NCBI GenBank assembly: GCA_964650695.1
Contig: CAZYVA010000013.1
Span: 1-30,706 of the forward strand
Direction of reading: 5' to 3'
DNA: 30,706 bases
Source: CAZYVA01 sp964650695
GTDB taxonomy: Bacteria; Bacillota; Clostridia; Lachnospirales; Lachnospiraceae
In this document: one piece after another, positions 1 to 6,948 of the stretch
Layout: every line of letters begins with the position of its first letter
How positions within the stretch are numbered: the first letter of the stretch is position 1
Made by a program: the position numbers and the translations under genes
The notes under the pieces: generated by a model
The model's input: the letters and a program-made list of their open reading frames with translations, nothing else
The model's database searches: none
What the model was told of the DNA's origin: nothing

Positions 1-2
1 AT

Positions 3-422
3 ACCCATGTAAAGACGCTGCCCTATCCGGGATTCCCGACGGATATGCAGCCGCAGATGGGCGTGACGCTGGCGCTCTGCAAGGGGACCAGCACCATCAC
101 GGAAAGCATTTTTGAAAACCGGTTCAAGTATCTGGATGAGCTTGCGCGTATGGGCGCGAATGCGAAAGTAGAGGGAAATTCCGCAACGATTGAAGGCGTG
201 AAAGGATTTTCCGGGGCGCGGGTCAGCGCGCCGGATCTGCGCGCGGGGGCAGCGCTCTGTATTGCCGGGTTTGCGGCGGACGGTATCACGATCGTGGACG
301 ATATCGTATATATCCAGAGAGGGTACGAGCGGTTTGACGAAAAAATGCGCTCCATCGGCGGTTTGATCGAAAAAGTGGAAGGTGAACGCGATATCCGGAA
401 ATTCCGGTTAAAAGTAGGGTAA
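3..422 (+). CDS. murA: UDP-N-acetylglucosamine 1-carboxyvinyltransferase, C-terminal part (cut by window edge)
   Basis: Catalyses the first committed step of peptidoglycan synthesis, transfer of enolpyruvate from PEP to UDP-GlcNAc in the cytoplasm. Only the last 139 or so residues are in the window; the reading frame is open from base 3. Two landmarks are visible: the GFPTDMQPQ segment, whose Asp corresponds to catalytic Asp305 of E. coli MurA, and DLRAGAAL, whose Arg corresponds to the PEP-binding Arg397. The C-terminal end with the YIQRGYERF segment is complete, ending in TAA. Firmicutes often carry two MurA paralogues and this fragment cannot tell which one it is. The next gene (metK) has its own promoter, so the two are probably separate transcription units. 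Confidence 0.95.
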   Translation, partial: THVKTLPYPGFPTDMQPQMGVTLALCKGTSTITESIFENRFKYLDELARMGANAKVEGNSATIEGVKGFSGARVSAPDLRAGAALCIAGFAADGITIVDDIVYIQRGYERFDEKMRSIGGLIEKVEGERDIRKFRLKVG

Positions 423-428
423 AATGTA

Positions 429-457
429 TTGACTTTTTACAGTAAAGCAGTTACAGT
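429..457 (+). promoter_or_regulatory. Sigma-A promoter of metK
   Basis: TTGACT at 429-434 and TACAGT at 452-457 are separated by 17 nt. The predicted start, near 464, lies about 20 nt before the SAM-I riboswitch. Confidence 0.6.
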
Positions 458-485
458 ACAAATACAGATAATTTTATAAATCTTT

Positions 486-586
486 CTCTTATTCAGAGCA
501 GTGGAGATACATAGGATCTGTGAAACTGCGGCAACCCCAGAGACAGGAAGGTGCCAACCTGAGCGAGCGAACTCGAACAATAAGAG
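486..586 (+). ncRNA. SAM-I (S-box) riboswitch aptamer
   Basis: An 8-bp perfect P1 helix is formed by CTCTTATT (486-493) and AATAAGAG (579-586). Inside it are the S-box hallmarks: a GTGGAG-like segment near 501, TGAAACTGCGGCAACC (521-536) and AAGGTGCCAACCTGAGC (548-564). It lies directly upstream of metK, the S-adenosylmethionine synthetase gene, which is a classic target. By the known mechanism, SAM binding stabilises P1 and favours the terminator at 605-638. Confidence 0.95.
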
Positions 587-604
587 GATTGGGTTATGGA
601 GAAT

Positions 605-638
605 AAAACAGTCCGCTTATGCAGGGCTGTTTTTTTTG
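605..638 (+). terminator. Riboswitch-controlled intrinsic terminator
   Basis: Stem ACAGTCC (608-614) with GGGCTGT (624-630), loop of 9 nt, followed by a run of eight or so T. It lies between the SAM-I aptamer and the metK ribosome binding site and is the expected expression platform. Confidence 0.85.
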
Positions 639-684
639 CCTTCTTATTTTGAAAAGAGAAAGAAAAAGGCAAAGGAGAGGAAAG

Positions 685-1872
685 ATGGAAAAACATTTAT
701 TTACTTCAGAATCTGTGACAGAAGGTCATCCGGATAAAATGTGCGACCAGATTTCAGACGCGGTCCTGGACGCACTGATGGAGCAGGATCCGATGAGCCG
801 CGTGGCATGCGAGACATGCACGACAACCGGCCTGGTGCTGGTGATGGGCGAAATTACAACGAAAGCTTATGTGGACATCCAGAGAATTGCCCGCGAGACG
901 ATCAGGGAGATTGGTTATACGAGCGCGGAATACGGGTTTGATGCGGAGACATGCGGCGTCATCACGGCAATCGACGAGCAGTCCGGCGATATTGCGATGG
1001 GGGTTGATCAGGCGCTGGAAGCAAGGGAAAATAAGATGTCGGAGGAAGAGCTTGCGACAATCGGCGCAGGCGACCAGGGCATGATGTTTGGCTATGCGAC
1101 GAACGAGACGCCGGAGATGATGCCTTACCCGATTTCCCTGGCGCATAAGCTGGCGATCCGGCTTACGCAGGTCCGTAAGGACGGGACGCTTACCTATCTC
1201 AGGCCGGATGGGAAGACACAGGTCACTGTAGAATATGATGAGAATGGGCAGCCGGCGCGGCTGGACGCAGTCGTCCTTTCTACCCAGCATGACCCGGACG
1301 TGGCCCAGGAGCAGATACACAAGGATATCAAAAAATATGTCTTTGACGCGGTCATCCCGGAAGAGATGGTGGATGGGGATACAAAGTTTTTCGTCAACCC
1401 AACCGGGCGTTTTGTCATCGGTGGCCCGCACGGCGACAGCGGCCTGACCGGGCGGAAAATCATCGTGGATACTTACGGCGGCATGGCGCGCCACGGCGGC
1501 GGCGCTTTCTCCGGAAAGGACTGCACAAAGGTTGACCGTTCCGCAGCGTATGCGGCAAGGTACGCGGCAAAAAACATTGTGGCGGCGGGGCTTGCGGAAA
1601 AATGCGAGATCCAGCTTTCCTACGCGATTGGCGTCGCAACGCCGACGTCGGTCATGATCGATACATTTGGGACAGGAAAGGTTTCCAATGAAAAGCTTGT
1701 AGAGATTATACGGGAGAATTTTGACCTCCGCCCGGCAGGAATCATAAAAATGCTGGATCTGCGCAGGCCGATTTACAAGCAGACGGCGGCTTACGGGCAT
1801 TTTGGGCGTACCGATATCGACCTTCCATGGGAGAAAACGGATAAAGCGGAAGCCTTAAAGCGTTATCTGTAA
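685..1872 (+). CDS. metK: S-adenosylmethionine synthetase
   Basis: Makes S-adenosylmethionine from methionine and ATP in the cytoplasm. The protein is 395 aa, the normal family length. Visible signatures are EGHPDK near the N-terminus (ATP and methionine site), GAGDQGMMFGYA in the middle and GGGAFSGKDCTKVDRSAAY, which includes the phosphate loop. The start chosen is ATG 685, preceded by AAAGGAGAGG; a longer frame opens at 619 but would run through the riboswitch terminator and adds 22 residues foreign to the family. Expression is predicted to be repressed by SAM through the upstream S-box. Confidence 0.97.
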   Translation: MEKHLFTSESVTEGHPDKMCDQISDAVLDALMEQDPMSRVACETCTTTGLVLVMGEITTKAYVDIQRIARETIREIGYTSAEYGFDAETCGVITAIDEQSGDIAMGVDQALEARENKMSEEELATIGAGDQGMMFGYATNETPEMMPYPISLAHKLAIRLTQVRKDGTLTYLRPDGKTQVTVEYDENGQPARLDAVVLSTQHDPDVAQEQIHKDIKKYVFDAVIPEEMVDGDTKFFVNPTGRFVIGGPHGDSGLTGRKIIVDTYGGMARHGGGAFSGKDCTKVDRSAAYAARYAAKNIVAAGLAEKCEIQLSYAIGVATPTSVMIDTFGTGKVSNEKLVEIIRENFDLRPAGIIKMLDLRRPIYKQTAAYGHFGRTDIDLPWEKTDKAEALKRYL

Positions 1873-1946
1873 AAAACGGTTAAGATCTTAAAGCTTTCCG
1901 GAAGCTATGCCCATGAACATATGGATTTTCCGGTATGATCGAGGGT

Positions 1947-2000
1947 ATATGCCCGCTCACGCCAGGATCTATTGGCCATTGATTGCGTGAGCGGGTATAT
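1947..2000. terminator. Long inverted repeat between convergent genes, likely bidirectional terminator
   Basis: The arms at 1947-1962 and 1985-2000 pair over 16 bp with a single G-U, enclosing a 22-nt loop. The element lies between the end of metK (1872, plus) and the end of the deoR-type gene (2013, minus). The T-tract is poor on both sides, so termination efficiency is uncertain. Confidence 0.55.
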
Positions 2001-2012
2001 TTGTTTGGAAAG

Positions 2013-2777
2013 TCAGCCGCTATACTCACACAAGAGTTTTGTGTTGTTTTTGTGTATCGCTTCCAAATATTCCTGCGCCGGCGGTTTTTCTGTCACAACA
2101 GCGTAGAGCCTGTTGAAATCAAAAAAAGTAATGGTCGATGCATAGCCGAATTTACTGCTATCTGCCATTAATACGATTTTATTGCTGCGGGAAGTGACTG
2201 CCCGCTTGATTTCCGCTTCAAAATAGGTGGTATTTGTAAGACCGGCATCCAGGGATACGCCGGTAGCGGCGATAAAAATAGTCGTCAGCGAGAGCCGTGA
2301 CAAAGCCTCCAGCGTGGAAAAGCCCACATAGGAAGAGGTGGTTGGGTGAAACAGGCCGCCGAGCGCGATCACCTGAAGGGATGGGTACTTGGACGCTTCA
2401 TACATGACAGTCAGCGAATGCGTCACAACGGTAAGATTGTTTTTTTGGGAAATATGTGGGAGCAGGCATACAGTGGTAGAGCCGGAATCAAGGAAGATCG
2501 TATCTCCGTCGGATACCAGTTCCGCTGCCAGCCGCCCGATAGTCTGTTTTTGGAGGCTGTTCTTGGACTTTCGGATAGTGAAAGGGACAGCTTCTTCTTT
2601 TTTCTTGGCGGAAACGCCGCCGTATACTTTGTCAAGCGTTCCTCTTTTTTGAAGTTCATTGATATCTCTTCGCACAGTGTTCAGAGAGATCTGGAAATGT
2701 TTTGCCAGGGCTTCCAGGGATACCGTCCCCTGGTCCTGGATGTAGCGTTCCATATCGTTGATCCGGTCCAGCCTCAT
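2013..2777 (-). CDS. DeoR/GlpR-family transcriptional repressor (possible IolR-like regulator of the divergent operon)
   Basis: A 254-aa cytoplasmic DNA-binding regulator. Residues 1-55 form the DeoR winged helix-turn-helix (VSLEALAKHF, then SLNTVRRDINEL), and residues 75-230 form the sugar-phosphate sensor domain, with GDTIFLDSGSTT as the typical anion-binding segment. The gene is divergent from the seven-gene catabolic operon starting at 3109, the arrangement usual for a local repressor and its target. The B. subtilis inositol repressor IolR is also of the DeoR family, which fits the IolB-like gene at the far end of the operon; this link is inference. ATG 2777 has TAAGGA upstream on the minus strand. 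Its promoter lies at 2940-2969, leaving an untranslated leader of about 155 nt. Confidence 0.9.
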   Translation of the reverse strand: MRLDRINDMERYIQDQGTVSLEALAKHFQISLNTVRRDINELQKRGTLDKVYGGVSAKKKEEAVPFTIRKSKNSLQKQTIGRLAAELVSDGDTIFLDSGSTTVCLLPHISQKNNLTVVTHSLTVMYEASKYPSLQVIALGGLFHPTTSSYVGFSTLEALSRLSLTTIFIAATGVSLDAGLTNTTYFEAEIKRAVTSRSNKIVLMADSSKFGYASTITFFDFNRLYAVVTEKPPAQEYLEAIHKNNTKLLCEYSG

Positions 2778-2939
2778 TTGAGATATTCCTTACTGTGGAA
2801 GCACCCTTTTCCGCGTCAGCGGGAAACGGAGCCTTAAGAGATGCCCCGCGCGCCAGCCCCACTTTCATCCATGGTGGGCCATCCATGCGGCGCATGAGGG
2901 GTTTTGTTATTGCCCACAGTAATGCTCCTTTCTTTTTTT

Positions 2940-2969
2940 ATTATAACAGAATGCGCCTGCAAATGGCAA
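2940..2969 (-). promoter_or_regulatory. Promoter of the deoR-type gene
   Basis: On the minus strand, TTGCCA (2969-2964) and a perfect TATAAT (2945-2940) are 18 nt apart. A 27-codon GTG-started frame with an AAAGGAG site (2917-2834) lies in the leader but has no recognised product. Confidence 0.55.
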
Positions 2970-2980
2970 TGTTTTTGTAA

Positions 2981-3079
2981 AATAATAAAAATTTAACCAA
3001 TTATTAAAAACCTCTTGCAAATAAATATCCAATATATTATAATAACTTACAAACAAAAACCCAAAAACATATCAAAACA
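2981..3079. promoter_or_regulatory. Divergent control region with candidate repressor sites
   Basis: The intergenic space 2778-3108 (331 nt) holds no gene beyond the small leader frame. Between and around the two promoters are an inverted repeat AATAAT/ATTATT (2981-2986 and 3000-3005) and three elements with a YCAA core: TAACCAATTAT (2994-3004), TATCCAATATA (3026-3036, inside the plus-strand spacer) and ATATCAAAACA (3069-3079, just after the predicted start). From memory, B. subtilis IolR uses YCAA-cored direct repeats; these matches are imperfect and are offered only as candidates. Confidence 0.3.
3015..3043 (+). promoter_or_regulatory. Sigma-A promoter of the seven-gene operon
   Basis: TTGCAA at 3015-3020 and a perfect TATAAT at 3038-3043 have a 17-nt spacer in AT-rich DNA. 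The predicted start near 3050 gives a leader of about 59 nt before ATG 3109. Confidence 0.75.
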
Positions 3080-3108
3080 TTTTTGGCAAAGACGAAAGGA
3101 GAAGAGAA

Positions 3109-4137
3109 ATGAAAAAAATCAAAGTTGGCGTCGCCGGGTATGGAACAATTGGACAGCGTCTTGCGGACGGGGTAGCCCTCCAGCAGGACATGGAGCTTGT
3201 AGGGGTTGCGGATCTCGCCCCCACGCTTGCGATCCGCGCGTTGCATGAGAAAGGGATGCCTTATGACCTGTATCTGGTAGGCGGGGCGGACCAGAGCCAG
3301 TTTGACGCGCTTGGGATCCCGGTAGCGGGGACCTTTGACGACCTGGTTGACAAGGTAGACATCATGCTGGATTCTTCTCCGGGAGGAATCGGCGCAAAGA
3401 ATAAGGAAATCTACGAGAAAAAAGGCGTAAAAGCGATTTTCCAGGGTGGGGAGAAGAATTCGGTAGCAGATGTGTTTTTCCATGGTTATGCAAACTATGA
3501 AAAAGGTGTGGGTAAGAATTACCTGAAACTTACGAGCTGCAATACGACCGGGCTGATCCGTTCCGTGGACTGCCTTGACCGTGCATTTGGCATTGAGAAG
3601 GTGGCTATCACCATCATCCGCCGTGTGGCAGATCCTGGCGATTACCATCGTGGGCTTACCAATGCGCTGCAGATGGACAAAGCGCCGTCCCATCAGGCCC
3701 TTGACCTTATGACGATTATGCCGCATATCGATGCAACCGGGATTTTGGTCCATACACCGGTGACACACGGGCATATCATCACCGTGGTAGCGACCGGGAA
3801 ACAGAAAATCACAAAAGAAATGGCTCTTGCAGAGTTCCAGAAACATCCGCGTATCCGAGTCGTGCGTATTGACGATGGGTTTAAGGGCAACGCGTCCCTG
3901 TTCAAGTATGCCCGCGACCTTGGCAATCCGCGCGGCGATATGTATGAGATCGGATTGTGGGAGGACAGCATCGTCGAGAGTGGGAATGACATTATGTATG
4001 CGATCAATATCCCGCAGGAGAGCGTCACGATCCCTGAGACGATGGACGGGATCCGCGCCGCGTGCGGTATGCAGGCGACACGCGAAGAAGGCACCGCCAA
4101 GACCAATGAGTATCTGAAAATCGGACGTTTTAAGTAA
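3109..4137 (+). CDS. Archaeal-type (type II) glyceraldehyde-3-phosphate dehydrogenase homologue; proposed malic semialdehyde dehydrogenase (phosphorylating)
   Basis: A 342-aa NAD(P)-dependent aldehyde dehydrogenase of the type II GAPDH family found mainly in archaea. The Rossmann motif GYGTIGQR is at residues 10-17; the catalytic cysteine is C144 in SCNTTGLIR, the type II signature, unlike bacterial SCTTN. The rest of the archaeal scaffold is clear (IRRVADP, YARDLGNPRGDMYE, WEDSI). Two spots differ from archaeal enzymes as I remember them: the usual SHHGPD near the catalytic histidine is SHQALD, and the usual KGPINA is RGLTNA, both in the substrate region. It is first in the operon and followed by an archaeal-type PGK, so the pair should run aldehyde to acyl phosphate to acid plus ATP. 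I infer malic semialdehyde as substrate from the operon. Alternatives are G3P, erythrose 4-phosphate or another G3P isostere. Confidence 0.85.
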   Translation: MKKIKVGVAGYGTIGQRLADGVALQQDMELVGVADLAPTLAIRALHEKGMPYDLYLVGGADQSQFDALGIPVAGTFDDLVDKVDIMLDSSPGGIGAKNKEIYEKKGVKAIFQGGEKNSVADVFFHGYANYEKGVGKNYLKLTSCNTTGLIRSVDCLDRAFGIEKVAITIIRRVADPGDYHRGLTNALQMDKAPSHQALDLMTIMPHIDATGILVHTPVTHGHIITVVATGKQKITKEMALAEFQKHPRIRVVRIDDGFKGNASLFKYARDLGNPRGDMYEIGLWEDSIVESGNDIMYAINIPQESVTIPETMDGIRAACGMQATREEGTAKTNEYLKIGRFK

Positions 4138-4206
4138 ACCGTGAGGAACTGGGAAACGATTTATTGGCAGCTCCTTCGTTATGGTATGGATGGTGTGAAG
4201 CCTTGG

Positions 4207-4233
4207 AAGGGGCAGGGGCAAGCCCTGTCCCTT
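4207..4233 (+). other. GC-rich intercistronic hairpin
   Basis: An 11-bp stem (4207-4217 with 4223-4233, one G-U) and a 5-nt loop, followed by a weak CTTGTTG rather than a true T-tract. A second hairpin, GCGGCTT/AAGCCGC (4245-4251 and 4261-4267), follows. Together they occupy the 218-nt gap between the GAPDH and PGK homologues and could act as partial terminator, processing site or stabiliser of the first cistron. Confidence 0.5.
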
Positions 4234-4355
4234 CTTGTTGAGGCGCGGCTTGGAAGTGGAAAGCCGCTGTACAATTAATGCTTGCAAATATAGCGTAGGG
4301 GGCTTAAAATAAATAAAGCATCGATTCCGGGTGGGCCCGGATAAGGAGTAGGGAT

Positions 4356-5615
4356 ATGCGTTTTGGGATAAAAACCATTGATGATTTTGATGTGAAAGAT
4401 AAAACGGTGCTTTGCCGGATTGATATCAACCAGCCGGTAGACCGTGAAAAAGGGATCCTCAAAAGCACGGCCCGTATCGAGGCATGCGTGCCGACGCTGA
4501 AAGAATTGTCGGAGAAGGGCGCGAAGCTGGTGCTGATGGCGCATCAGGGAAGCGATATTGAATACAAGAATTTTTATACGACAAAGCCGCACAGCAAAGT
4601 TTTGTCAAGGCTTCTTGGGAAAGAAGTCCAGTTTATCGAAGATGTCTGCGGGCCGGCGGCGGTTGAGAAGATCCGGTCTTTGAAGCCGGGCGATCTTCTG
4701 CTGCTGGATAATGTGCGGTTCCTGTCTGAGGAGCAGACCTTGTTTGAGCTGAAGCTGTGCCTGACCCATGAGCAGCAGGCACAGACTTTGCTGGTACGGA
4801 AATTGGCGCCGCTTGCGGATCTGTATGTCTGCGACGCGTTTGCGGCCGCCCACAGGGACCAGCCGTCCTTGTGCGGGTTTGAGCAGGTGCTACCGTCAGC
4901 GATGGGACGCTTGTTTGAGAAGGAATACTGCGTATTATCGGAATTGATGGAGCAGCCGGAGCGTCCTTGTACGTTCGTGCTTGGCGGAGCAAAGATCGCG
5001 GATGCATTTTTGATGATGGACACCGTTTTGAAAGCGGGCGTGGCAGACCATATCCTGACGGGCGGCCTGGTGGCAAACATCCTGTTGGCGGCGAAAGGAG
5101 AAGAAATCGGCAAAGGCAGCATGGATTTCATCCTGAAGTCGAATTATGGGGCGTACATCGAAAAGGCAAAAGTGTTATATGAAAAATACGAGAAATCGAT
5201 CGTGCTACCGTCAGACCTTGCCTATTTGGATGGCGGCATCCGCAAGGAAGCTGACGTAGGATCGATCCCTGCGCAGGCGGGGCTTGTGGATATCGGGAAG
5301 AAGACATCTGCTTCCTACCAGGAATATATCCGTGCTTCCAGGACTGTTTTTGTGAATGGCCCAATGGGTATTTTTGAGGAGGAGGCAACGGAGTATGGCA
5401 CGAAAGCCGTATGGGATGCCCTTGGCGATACGGAGGCTTATACGGTCATTGGCGGTGGGGACAGCATCACGGCTACAACAAAATATGGAAAGACGAAAGC
5501 CATCTCTTATATCTGTACCGGCGGTGGGGCGTTGATCCGTTTCCTGACCGGCGAGGAACTTCCGGTAGTCAAAGCGTTGCGCCATGGGGCGGCATTGCAG
5601 GAGGGGACACGATGA
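4356..5615 (+). CDS. Archaeal-type phosphoglycerate kinase homologue with altered substrate site; proposed malyl-phosphate kinase (ATP-forming)
   Basis: A 419-aa PGK-fold protein. Its local motifs are those of archaeal PGKs: ARIEACVPTLKELSEKGAK, AHRDQPSLCGF, LTGGLVAN. Conserved substrate-site residues are D23 and N25 (RIDIN), R40, H63, R121 (DNVRF) and R167 (AHR). The nucleotide site keeps GGAK (K213), GGGDS and a TGGGA segment near the end. The exception is the HxGR motif: PGKs have Arg there (R65 in human PGK1, contacting the 3-phosphate of phosphoglycerate), whereas this protein reads HQGSD, so S66 replaces that Arg. A site with less positive charge would suit a carboxylate in place of a phosphate, as in malyl phosphate. 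Start ATG 4356 follows AAGGAG. The stop overlaps the larA-like start by ATGA, indicating translational coupling. Housekeeping PGK activity is the main alternative. Confidence 0.85.
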   Translation: MRFGIKTIDDFDVKDKTVLCRIDINQPVDREKGILKSTARIEACVPTLKELSEKGAKLVLMAHQGSDIEYKNFYTTKPHSKVLSRLLGKEVQFIEDVCGPAAVEKIRSLKPGDLLLLDNVRFLSEEQTLFELKLCLTHEQQAQTLLVRKLAPLADLYVCDAFAAAHRDQPSLCGFEQVLPSAMGRLFEKEYCVLSELMEQPERPCTFVLGGAKIADAFLMMDTVLKAGVADHILTGGLVANILLAAKGEEIGKGSMDFILKSNYGAYIEKAKVLYEKYEKSIVLPSDLAYLDGGIRKEADVGSIPAQAGLVDIGKKTSASYQEYIRASRTVFVNGPMGIFEEEATEYGTKAVWDALGDTEAYTVIGGGDSITATTKYGKTKAISYICTGGGALIRFLTGEELPVVKALRHGAALQEGTR

Positions 5616-6862
5616 AGATCGAGCTTGGAATCGGAAAAGGCACACAAGCGGTTGAGATACCGGACAAGAACCTTCTGGGGGTCCTTATGCCGAACAAGGT
5701 AGAGTATGGCCTGACCGGGGAGGCGGAAGTGCGCCGTGCGCTTGCAGAGCCGATTGGCAGCCAGAAGCTTTCGCAAATCGTGAAGCCGGGGGAGAAGATT
5801 GCGCTCATCACCAGTGACATTACCCGCCCGATGCCTACGTGGGCGGTTATGCCGGCGCTCCTGGATGAGCTTTATGCCGCCGGGGCCAAGGCGGAGGATA
5901 TCACGCTGGTCTTTGCCCTGGGAAGCCACAGATCCCAGACAGAAGAGGAGAAGAAAAAGCTTGCGGGCGAACGGGCTTATCGGGAGATTGCCTGCGTGGA
6001 CGGCGACGCATCGGATTGTGTGCATCTGGGGACGACGAAGCATGGGACCCCGGTGGATATTGTACGCACAGTGGCGGAAGCTGACCGCAGGATTTGTATC
6101 GGCAATATCGAGTATCATTATTTTGCCGGGTATTCGGGGGGAGCCAAAGCGATCATGCCAGGGGTATCCACGCGTGCGGCTATCCAGTCCAACCACAGCA
6201 TGATGGTGGATCCGCTTGCGTGCGCGGGAAATATCAGCAGCAATCCTGTGCGTAAGGATATCGAAGAGGCGGCGCTCTTATGCGGCGTAGACTTCATTGT
6301 AAATGTTGTGCTGGACGAACATAAGCAGATCATCAAGGCGGTAGCGGGGGATGTGACGGAAGCCCATCGGGAAGGCTGCGCATTTCTTGACACGCTTTAC
6401 CAAAAAAAGATACCGGAACGGGCGGATATCGTAATTGTGTCGCAAGGCGGCGCCCCGAAGGATCTGAACCTGTACCAGACGCAGAAAGCGCTGGACAACT
6501 CCAAACATGCGGTAAAGGACGGCGGGATTGTGATCCTGGCCGGATCCTGCAAAGAGGGGCTGGGGGAACGCACCTTTGAAGAGTGGATGCTTTCCGCCAA
6601 AAAGCCCCGTGACCTGATTGAACGCGTGCGTGCGGATTTTAAGCTGGGCGGGCATAAGGCCGCTGCAATCGCGATGGTGCTGGAACGCGCGGATGTTTAT
6701 CTCGTGTCTGAGATGGAACCGGATTTTGTGAAAGATATCTTTATGAAGCCGTATGGCAGCGTACAGAAAGCTTTGGATGATGCATTTGCCAAGCTGGGGC
6801 GGGCATCGACGGTGCTTGTGATGCCTTACGGGGGTTCCACACTTCCAAAAGTGGAAAAATAA
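5612..6862 (+). CDS. larA: LarA-family nickel-pincer 2-hydroxyacid racemase; proposed malate racemase
   Basis: A 416-aa cytoplasmic racemase that should use the nickel-pincer nucleotide cofactor. Expected LarA residues are present: R72 in DITRP, H106 in ALGSHR, H169 in EYHYFAGYSGGAK, K179 in the same segment (the cofactor-anchoring lysine), H195 in NHSMM and K283 in GGAPKDLNLYQ. LarA homologues act on several 2-hydroxyacids including lactate, malate and gluconate. The neighbours favour malate: the next gene is malic enzyme, which needs L-malate, and the proposed upstream reactions yield D-malate. Start ATG 5612 overlaps the previous stop by four bases; an in-frame extension to 5411 is inside the PGK gene and is rejected. 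Cofactor genes larB, larC and larE are not in the window and must exist elsewhere for activity. Confidence 0.88.
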   Translation: MKIELGIGKGTQAVEIPDKNLLGVLMPNKVEYGLTGEAEVRRALAEPIGSQKLSQIVKPGEKIALITSDITRPMPTWAVMPALLDELYAAGAKAEDITLVFALGSHRSQTEEEKKKLAGERAYREIACVDGDASDCVHLGTTKHGTPVDIVRTVAEADRRICIGNIEYHYFAGYSGGAKAIMPGVSTRAAIQSNHSMMVDPLACAGNISSNPVRKDIEEAALLCGVDFIVNVVLDEHKQIIKAVAGDVTEAHREGCAFLDTLYQKKIPERADIVIVSQGGAPKDLNLYQTQKALDNSKHAVKDGGIVILAGSCKEGLGERTFEEWMLSAKKPRDLIERVRADFKLGGHKAAAIAMVLERADVYLVSEMEPDFVKDIFMKPYGSVQKALDDAFAKLGRASTVLVMPYGGSTLPKVEK

Positions 6863-6948
6863 GCGTTGTTTTGTATGGCACTGGCTCCTTGAGGCTTGAA
6901 AAGCAACGAAACAGCGGATCATAAACAGAAAGAAAGGTTGAGGAAAAT

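Noticed and set aside
754..1800. Long minus-strand open frame opposite metK
   Set aside because: It is a shadow of a confirmed gene: no RBS, Arg/Cys-rich composition and no recognisable domain.
3037..4287. 416-codon minus-strand frame opposite the GAPDH homologue
   Set aside because: Antisense shadow of a gene with clear catalytic motifs; GC-rich codon bias produces long false frames here.
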